DNA of 64,000 bases from contig CP071496.1 in NCBI GenBank assembly GCA_017354895.1, forward strand, positions 1,116,001 to 1,180,000, in the 5' to 3' direction. The notes beneath the pieces are model-generated. The model was not told where the DNA came from. It saw only the letters and a list, made by a program, of their open reading frames with translations, and made no database searches. Shown one piece after another: positions 57,637 to 64,000 of this stretch; position 1 is the first letter of the stretch, and the number at the start of each line of letters is the position of its first letter. The translations under genes were made by a program, and so were the position numbers. Source of the DNA: Podospora comata (Eukaryota; Ascomycota; Sordariomycetes; Sordariales; Podosporaceae).

Positions 57637-58876
57637 GATTAATGATTTGGTTTATTTGGACTTTGCAGAGGAGTTTGGTTACAGAGCTGGAGATGATTGC
57701 AGAAAGGAATTGGGTTCGGGAGAGAGCACAATTCCTATTTAATCTTCTTTGGCATCTTCTTGAATTGTGGAAAGACAAAGGTGATGTCATTCGGTCCCCC
57801 TCTCTGATGTCACGTTGGCATTTTGTATCCCGTTTCTAATTGAGGTGAATATATGAGACGCGGGATTCAGATAGGTTCGGAGCAGGCTGGGCGGGGAGCT
57901 CCTCCAGTCCATGACTTCATGATGAGCTCTTGTTTGCAGCCAATCTGTGTTATGTAAGGAGGAACAGGGAGCCTGGCAGCTTTTGTGAGAGGTGGAGGGG
58001 AGGAAAGGGCGGCTCTATGGAATGTAGCTTTGGTATCTCAATGAGATTTACCTTACCCTGCTGTTGCCCACTCTTCAGAGGTATTGTATGGCGTCTGTTT
58101 CATCCTTTTCAGGGCATTCTGGAGCTGTCTTTCTTGAGAGTTTAAAAGTGTCTGGACTAATTCCTGGGCCACACGGATTGGAAGAGTCTTCTCTGGTCAG
58201 CAAATGAATCTTTCTGAATGAATTTCTGTGTTTCTCAGTTAGATATAGGGACAACATGTCGTGTAAGCGAGTTCTAGGATCAAGGGTTAGGGTTGCCAGT
58301 GTCATGTGCTGGACGTGCGAAACAAGACCAAGAGCACTGGATACTCGGAGACAGCGATCATATAAGAAAGAAAGCCTAGACCTCGGACACGATTGCATGT
58401 AGAGGAGAAACTACGGACCTATACTGCTGCATCGCAAGACTGGCTCGGTATCCAAGAAACTCGCCGGTGGGTCAGCAGCTGGCCAGAGGCGTGATTCTGG
58501 AATCGGTGCCACCTTTGGTTGCTCCCGCCCGCCCAAAGCTCCGACCAACCATCAGCGCATTTGCCCCGCGACTCTTGCTGCTCTTTTTCCCTGTCGAAAA
58601 CTCATGGGGTCCGACCTTGGGCCCCGAACTCACCTGTGTTATTGAAAAATTCATAGGGATTCAGGTTGTGGCCATCAAGCCGGTGTCTCCGTTAGGTTGA
58701 TGCCGAATTTACAAACCGCCACATCGGTTTTCTTTAACCTTGCCCGCCGCCCTCCACTCGATCGACGTTTTGCGAGGCCGACGCATTGACACCAGCCGAC
58801 GATCTGACTACTCCCCTCTACCTTCTCAAGTATGCACAGGGCCCACTCACCCTCATGCCACTCTTCTCTGCCAGCA
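57637..58876. other. Divergent promoter region
   Basis: 1.2 kb between a minus-strand gene and the plus-strand RING gene. Contains an 11-nt GGGTTAGGGTT at about 58284-58294 that looks telomeric but is isolated. No gene. Confidence 0.5.
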
Positions 58877-61018
58877 ATGGCAACTGACATTTCGCCTCCA
58901 AGTCCCGATGAGCTTCGGTTTGCTTCAGAGCAAGCCTTAGCCAAACCACCCGACGAGCAGCAGCCGGTTGCTCCGGCCACGACATCAAACATGAACTCGA
59001 CGTCATCAGCCCCAAGCAAGCCTCCGCCGGCGGCACCAGCGAATCATTCCCCCGCGCCTCCCCAGGCCCCTCCATCGGCGAGCTTTGATACAAGCCGACG
59101 ACAGACACAGAGTCCCTTACACGCTCCGGGACAGCCTCGGAAGAGCCAAGGGGCAAGAAAACAGCATAGAAACCAGAGAAGGGCTGGCCCATCGTTTGGC
59201 GACTCTCATATGGACGACGAGGACGCCATGGCTGAGATTAGAGCCCTTCGCAATACCTCCAGCCGCCGCGGCCAAACATCCATCACACATCTAATGAATT
59301 ATGCGCTTCCACCACGACCATATGAGGGTTCGCACGCGCCTTACTCCCGATCCTACCGGAGAAACCCTGCGTGGGGCGTAGGCTCGGGATATCACGCCGT
59401 GGACAAGGCCCGGTACATCCATGCGAACTACCGCTTTGTTGTGACCCCCGAGGGCGACTACACCGTCCAAGCCGCCGACGCCGACCAGCACATCGAGTGG
59501 ACCGACGTACTTCAAGTCATTGCATCTACTGAATCGCAACAGACTTCGTGCCCCATCTGCCTGTCTGAGCCGGTTGCGCCGCGCATGGCAAAGTGCGGGC
59601 ACATCTTTTGCCTGCCTTGCTTGATGCGCTTCATGAACACGACCGTGGGTGATGGAACAGAAAAGAAGCAGCCCAAGTGGAGGAAATGCCCAATCTGCGA
59701 GGACAGCATCCAGTTATCTGATGTGCGACCGGTGAGGTTCTACGCCGGGCAGGAAAGCCCTCTGCCTCGCCCGGGAGACGATGTGATTTTGCGCCTGATG
59801 GCTCGGAACCCCAAAAGCACGCTTGCGCTCCCTCGAGAGAGCGGCGCAGAGGTGCTCGAGTCTGGCGAGGATATCCCCTGGCACTGGGCGGCCAACGTGC
59901 TGGATTATGCGAGAATCATGAGGGGTACGGGCGGTTACATGGCGGAGCAGTTTGACCGAGAAATCGAAGAGCTGCTCAAGCAGGAGAAGGAGGACGAGCT
60001 CTTGTATCAGGAAGACACAGAATGGACGCAAAAGGCCGTCAGGGCGATCAACAATGCAAAGGAAAAGATGATTGGGCTTGGGGAGTCGCAGTCGCGGACT
60101 TCGTCATCCAAGGCCCCTGAGCTGGTGGTGGTTGCGCCGGAGCAGAAGCCTCAGGATCAAGGATTTTACTTCTATACATCGCCACCACACCTCTACTTGT
60201 CGCCGCTTGATATCCGGATTCTCAAGACAAAGTATGGTTCTTTCTCGTCGTTTCCGTCGACGTTGCTACCTCGGGTGGAGCACATTTCTACAGGGCACGT
60301 CGTCGACGACGCGCTTAGGAAAAGAGCAAAGTACCTGGGCCATCTCCCCCACGGGTGCCTGATTAGCTTTTTGGAGTGCGACTGGACGGATATTGTCCCC
60401 TCGGAGGACCTCGCCACTTTTGCAGAAGATATCGAGCGCCGGAGGAAGCGGAACCGCGACAAGGCCGCGCAGGAGGAGCGCGAGCGGATCCAGGCCGAAA
60501 GGATCGAAGCCGCTCAGGTGCGCGGGGCTAGGCGGCAGCTGGGCGTGTTGGATGAGGACATCACGGCGGTTAGGTTTGGCAATGCGGGATTTGTGGACGA
60601 GGAGTCGCCGGTGAATATGGATGATTTCTTGCCGTTGGGGGTAACGGCAGCTACTTCGGGGACGTCACCGCCGAACCAGAGGAATGGGTTTGGCACGCTG
60701 GGGGAGATTAGCACGAGCCCGTCCGGGAGCAGGACGGTGTGGGGGACTCGTGCTGTTGCTGGTGAGCCTGTGTCGGCGGCGGTTCCTAGGCCGAGGGTGG
60801 ATGATGGGTGGTTGAAGGATGATGCGGTCTTGGAGACGTTGGGGGCGGCGGATATAACTTTTCAGATGGAGGCCATGGGGATTGCCGAGGCTGGTGGCCC
60901 GTCGGGCAGTGCTACGGGTGCTCCTGGTGGTGGTGGTGGTGGTGGCGGCGGCGGCGGGAAGAAGAAGAAGAAGCAAAAGATTACGTTGATGAGCACGGGG
61001 GGCAAGAGAGGGCTGTAG
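58877..61018 (+). CDS. RING-finger E3 ligase, RNF10 family
   Basis: 713 aa from MATDISPPSPDE (58877); an earlier in-frame ATG at 58832 would add 15 residues. After a Pro/Ser/Ala-rich N-terminus comes the conserved region RRNPAWGVGSGYHAVDKARY and YRFVVTPEGDYTV, then WTDVLQVI. A RING domain follows at about 222-275: CPIC...CGHIFCLPCLMRF...WRKCPIC, with all zinc ligands visible. RNF10 proteins are ubiquitin ligases; in animals RNF10 ubiquitinates 40S ribosomal proteins on stalled initiation complexes. The C-terminal half holds the Leu/Pro region YFYTSPPHLYLSPLDIRILK and FLECDWTDIVPSED, typical of the family, and charged coils (RRRKRNRDKAAQEERERIQ). It ends with a poly-Gly/Lys tail (KKKKKQKITLMSTGGKRGL). 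Single exon. Confidence 0.92.
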   Translation: MATDISPPSPDELRFASEQALAKPPDEQQPVAPATTSNMNSTSSAPSKPPPAAPANHSPAPPQAPPSASFDTSRRQTQSPLHAPGQPRKSQGARKQHRNQRRAGPSFGDSHMDDEDAMAEIRALRNTSSRRGQTSITHLMNYALPPRPYEGSHAPYSRSYRRNPAWGVGSGYHAVDKARYIHANYRFVVTPEGDYTVQAADADQHIEWTDVLQVIASTESQQTSCPICLSEPVAPRMAKCGHIFCLPCLMRFMNTTVGDGTEKKQPKWRKCPICEDSIQLSDVRPVRFYAGQESPLPRPGDDVILRLMARNPKSTLALPRESGAEVLESGEDIPWHWAANVLDYARIMRGTGGYMAEQFDREIEELLKQEKEDELLYQEDTEWTQKAVRAINNAKEKMIGLGESQSRTSSSKAPELVVVAPEQKPQDQGFYFYTSPPHLYLSPLDIRILKTKYGSFSSFPSTLLPRVEHISTGHVVDDALRKRAKYLGHLPHGCLISFLECDWTDIVPSEDLATFAEDIERRRKRNRDKAAQEERERIQAERIEAAQVRGARRQLGVLDEDITAVRFGNAGFVDEESPVNMDDFLPLGVTAATSGTSPPNQRNGFGTLGEISTSPSGSRTVWGTRAVAGEPVSAAVPRPRVDDGWLKDDAVLETLGAADITFQMEAMGIAEAGGPSGSATGAPGGGGGGGGGGGKKKKKQKITLMSTGGKRGL
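60926..60958 (+). repeat. GGT/GGC triplet repeat in coding sequence
   Basis: Eleven or so GGT/GGC codons giving a poly-Gly tract just before the basic tail of the RING protein; probably length-variable. Confidence 0.85.
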
Positions 61019-61855
61019 GATGGTTTGGGCTTGCCTGCCCTTAAGTAGAACTAAAGTGATGATGAGGCAAGCTATATTACAAAACATCAACATCCAGAGA
61101 CCTGTGAGATTTGAAAGCATAGCCACTGGTGTTGTCTGGTTGGGTGGTTGGTCGGTCGGTGGCCGATATGACAGCGGACAACCTTTTCATGAAATTCGCA
61201 TTTATATAGCAAATAACGGACAAGGAGTTACATCCCGATGACTTACTTGCTTTCTATCACCCTGGCTTAATCTCCACTCAAAATTAGTTTAAAACGACAG
61301 TTTATTATAGGAACCTTGTAGGTAGCTACCAGCATACAACCAAACCAGACATTAACGGGGCATGACCTTGAAAACACAAGAAAAGTCCCCATTGAACGAC
61401 CCTGAGTAGAAACAACCGGGCCTTGGATATCGCGAACCACCCAAACAACCCACCACACTCAATCAAACTTCCTCCCACAATCGGAAACAAAAACATAACC
61501 CATCCCGTTCTTTCACCTTGTTGTATATGAACCAAGTCCCCCAAACTATAGATGAGTCTTTCGTTCCTTTATCCACCACACACTCCACCACCAACGATGA
61601 CACCGACGCAACACAGGCAAAGAGCCCCATCAGAAGACCTCGTTCCGGATAATAACAATCCCGACCAATGCTTTTCTGAAACAACGAATGCCCTCAGCCT
61701 ATGACATATGTGCGGAACATCCACCTTGCAAACCAGGGGGGGAATCATGAGAGAGAAAACAGGAAGATAGGAAAGTAGCAGCCCCGAGCTAGAAAACAAG
61801 CTGATTTAAACGCCCAAGCCCTGAATCAAAAGACACAACTCTGCTGAAAAGAGGC
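61019..61855. other. Convergent spacer
   Basis: 3' flanks of the RING gene and of the LEA-like gene. Nothing recognised. Confidence 0.5.
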
Positions 61856-64000
61856 TTAATGCCCGGAGAACTTCTGCTTCAGCTTGGCGAAGAAGCCGCT
61901 AACTCTGTTCTTCTTCTTGTCGGCCGTGGTGGTCTTGGTGAGGGTGGTATCAGCACCCGTGGCCTCGGCAACGGCGGCATCCGTGGCCGCGGCATCAGCA
62001 GCAGGTGTGCTTCCATTGGTAACGGGCTTGGCCTCCTCGGCGGTGGCCTCGGTGGCAGTGGTGGTGGTGGTGGCTTCGGTGGTAGTAGCGGGAACGGCAG
62101 AAGTGGTAGCCTCACCCTCAGCAGCAACCTTGGCCTCCTCAGCCTTGGCCTCCTCAGCCTTGGTCTCCTCAGCCTTGGGCTCCTCAACCTTGGGCTCCTC
62201 AACCTTGGGCTCCTCAACCTTGGGCTCCTCAACCTTGGGCTCCACAACCTTGGGCTCCACAACCTTGGTTTCCTCAACTTTGGGCTCTTCAACAGCTGGG
62301 GGGAGCTCAACAGCCCTGATGGACGCAGGCTCAGCAGCAACTGGCTCGGCAGCCGGGGCAGCGTCGACAGCCTTGACCTCCTCAGCGGCAGCAGGTGGCT
62401 CAACGACCACAGCAGTATCGGCAGCCTTGGTCTCCTCGACGGGCTTTGGTGCATCAATCTTGAGGGGCTCTGGCTCGACAGCCTTGACCTCCTCCAAGAG
62501 TTCGGCCTCGACCTCCCTCTTGTCCTCAACCGCAGCAGCATTGCTAGCAGCCTCTGGGCTCTCGCCAGCCTTCTCCAAAGACTCCTTGACCTCAACAGGA
62601 ACAACATCGGCGACAACCTTGGTCTCTTCCTCAATCTTCGCGGCAGCAGCAGCCTTGGCCTCCTCTTCCGCCTTAGCTTCCTCGGCCTTGATGTACGCCT
62701 GGGCCTTGGCGGCAGACTCCTCAATGGAATCTGCGGGCTTCACCTCCTTCAAAAGCTCAGCCTCTACAGCAGCCTTCTCCTCCACAGCAGCAGTGTTGGC
62801 CGCAGCCTCGGGGCTCTCCAGAGCCTCCTTGAGGGACTCCTTCACAGGGGCAGGAACCTCAGGGGCCAGGCTCTCCACAATCTCCTCTTGCTTGGCCTCA
62901 ACCGCTTGTTGCTGGGCCTCGGTGATGGTCTGCTGAACAGACTCGGGAAGGACCTCCTTGACGGAATCGGGAAGGTTGGTAGCGGCATCGGTAGCGACTT
63001 CGGTCGCCTTCTGGGTAGCCTCGGTGGCAGTCTCGGTGGCCTGGGTAGTGACGTTGGCAGCAGCCTCGCTCGCCTTCTGGGCGGCGTCGCTAGCAACCTC
63101 GATAGCCTTCTGGGCGACGTCACTGGCAACCTCGGGAGCCTTGGCGGCGTAGTCAGCAGCAACATCGCTGACCTTGTGGGCGACCTCGGTAGCAACCTCG
63201 CCGGCGTTCTGGGCAGCAACGACGGCAGCACCGAGGAGAGCAGTGCCGGCGGTGGCAGCAACAGCGGCGACAGTCTCAGCCACTGACTTGTCGTTCTCCG
63301 ACTTGTCAGTGCCCACACCCGCAGTGCCCTCGGAAGTGGAAGGGACCTCGGGAACCTTCTGAAGAAGCTCCTCCTCGACGGCAGCCTTCTCCTTCACCTC
63401 CTCCTCGATGGCGCTGGCCTCAGGCTCAACATGGGCCTCTTCTTGGCTGTGCTTGACGATTTCGGGCACCTTGCCTTCCAGGGGAGCCTGGGCGGCAAGA
63501 GTGGCTGTGGTGGAGTCGGGACCAACGGTGTTAATGGTGACATCATTAGCGCCAGCGATTGGCAGGCTGGACTCAGGGATCATGGTGCTGGTGACTGGGG
63601 GAAGCTCGGTCTCAATGCCGGGAATACGATCAGACTTCTCGTACGACTCCTTGTCCAAGGTGACGTGGCTGTCGATGGCCTCAACTCTGGCAGCGCCGGG
63701 AACTGGCTCACCAGCCGGCAACGAGATGGGGTTGACGGCGCCAATGGCGGCGGGGAGGGGGTCAATCTTGACCTGCTTGTCGAGCTCGGCAAGAGGAGTC
63801 TCGGGATAGGTGCCGGGAGGCGAAACCTCGGCGGACTTCTGCTCCTCAGCCGGAGCAGCAACCTCCTCCTTCTTCTCCCCCGCGGGAGCTGTGGGCTCCT
63901 TGTCGGCCGTCAAGGGGACGACAGCGGCCAATTGAGCGGTGGTGGATTCGGGGGTGACTGTGTTGATGGTGGCCGTGGCGGGGCCGGCCTCTTCTACCTT
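61856..64000 (-). CDS. LEA-like Ala/Glu/Val-rich repeat protein, 5' end outside window
   Basis: At least 714 residues, open from base 64000 with no start codon in the window. Three kinds of repeat are visible. First, a unit of about 20 residues: ATINTVTPESTTAQLAA and VTINTVGPDSTTATLAA. Second, a unit of about 50 residues present three times, with the pattern VKESLxEA-SPEAA-AVEEK-VEAELLKEV (one copy begins VKHSQEEAHVEPEAS). Third, an 11-residue amphipathic repeat (SDVAQKAIEVASDAAQKASE; TEATQKATEVATDAATN) like group-3 LEA proteins. A KVEEP/KAEEA pentapeptide array follows. The C-terminus switches to a basic GFFAKLKQKFSGH. Group-3 LEA repeats fold into helices on drying and protect membranes or proteins; a stress role is inference. 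No membrane segment except a weak VAAVAATAGTALLGAAVVAA. Confidence 0.8.
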   Translation of the reverse strand, partial: KVEEAGPATATINTVTPESTTAQLAAVVPLTADKEPTAPAGEKKEEVAAPAEEQKSAEVSPPGTYPETPLAELDKQVKIDPLPAAIGAVNPISLPAGEPVPGAARVEAIDSHVTLDKESYEKSDRIPGIETELPPVTSTMIPESSLPIAGANDVTINTVGPDSTTATLAAQAPLEGKVPEIVKHSQEEAHVEPEASAIEEEVKEKAAVEEELLQKVPEVPSTSEGTAGVGTDKSENDKSVAETVAAVAATAGTALLGAAVVAAQNAGEVATEVAHKVSDVAADYAAKAPEVASDVAQKAIEVASDAAQKASEAAANVTTQATETATEATQKATEVATDAATNLPDSVKEVLPESVQQTITEAQQQAVEAKQEEIVESLAPEVPAPVKESLKEALESPEAAANTAAVEEKAAVEAELLKEVKPADSIEESAAKAQAYIKAEEAKAEEEAKAAAAAKIEEETKVVADVVPVEVKESLEKAGESPEAASNAAAVEDKREVEAELLEEVKAVEPEPLKIDAPKPVEETKAADTAVVVEPPAAAEEVKAVDAAPAAEPVAAEPASIRAVELPPAVEEPKVEETKVVEPKVVEPKVEEPKVEEPKVEEPKVEEPKAEETKAEEAKAEEAKVAAEGEATTSAVPATTTEATTTTTATEATAEEAKPVTNGSTPAADAAATDAAVAEATGADTTLTKTTTADKKKNRVSGFFAKLKQKFSGH
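62131..62300 (-). repeat. 15-bp coding minisatellite
   Basis: About eleven tandem copies of a 15-nt unit (plus strand CCTTGGGCTCCTCAA and variants) encoding KVEEP or KAEEA pentapeptides. The central four copies are identical, pointing to recent slippage. Confidence 0.9.

Noticed and set aside
58284-58294. Telomere-like GGGTTAGGGTT
   Set aside because: Fewer than two full repeats, isolated inside a normal spacer; expected by chance at this length.
61859-63286. 475-codon Leu/Gly/Ser-rich open frame on the plus strand
   Set aside because: Antisense shadow of the repetitive LEA-like gene; repeats mirror the coding minisatellite.

Overview
The window is nuclear DNA of a filamentous ascomycete, most likely a Sordariomycete and probably Sordariales. 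The evidence is: eukaryotic housekeeping genes cut by 50-65 nt introns with CTAAC/TACTAAC-like branch sites; spacer-rich, non-operonic layout on both strands; fungal-specific families (C2H2 plus fungal transcription-factor domain regulator, CFEM-like GPI protein, Vtc1, Alba-domain protein); and one very AT-rich island that looks like a transposon relic mutated by repeat-induced point mutation (RIP). No rRNA, complete tRNA, CRISPR array or intact transposon was seen.

Layout. 0-2.6 kb: 3' part of trifunctional C1-tetrahydrofolate synthase (+). 3.8-7.8 kb: large five-exon C2H2 regulator (-), followed upstream by an unusually long (7.4 kb) gene-free stretch. 15.2-16.9 kb: choline-phosphate cytidylyltransferase (-). 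17.9-20.6 kb: a CAP/PR-1-like protein and an F-box-like protein (both -). 23.3-24.1 kb: Tctex-type dynein light chain (-). 24.4-25.0 kb: AT-rich RIP-like island. 25.4-27.4 kb: Vtc1 (+) and an Alba-domain protein (-). 29.8-31.7 kb: an AHC1-like zinc-finger protein (+). 32.8-35.5 kb: a block of decayed, minus-strand reading frames rich in R/S/E/Q. 36.3-38.6 kb: Rtf1 of the Paf1 complex (-), divergent from COQ7 (+, 39.1 kb). 40.3-45.8 kb: Spo14-type phospholipase D (-), divergent from gamma-tubulin (+, 46.9 kb). 49.0-54.3 kb: three diverged orphan paralogues in tandem (+), at least two of them broken. 55.7-57.6 kb: an 8-Cys CFEM-like GPI protein (+) and a low-complexity protein with a probable GC-AG intron (-). 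58.9-61.0 kb: RNF10-family RING protein (+). 61.9-64.0 kb: LEA-like repeat protein (-), running off the right edge.

The recognisable genes are mostly unrelated housekeeping functions: one-carbon metabolism, phosphatidylcholine synthesis and phosphatidylcholine cleavage (PCT1, SPO14), ubiquinone synthesis (COQ7), polyphosphate/vacuole (VTC1), microtubules (gamma-tubulin, dynein light chain) and chromatin/transcription (RTF1, AHC1-like, C2H2 regulator). No pathway cluster is evident. The least explained parts are the tandem orphan family at 49-54 kb and the decayed R/S/E/Q-rich block at 32.8-35.5 kb. Both carry in-frame stops inside otherwise coherent reading frames. I did not find a convincing new defence, mobile or metabolic system; these two loci are the best candidates for something undescribed.
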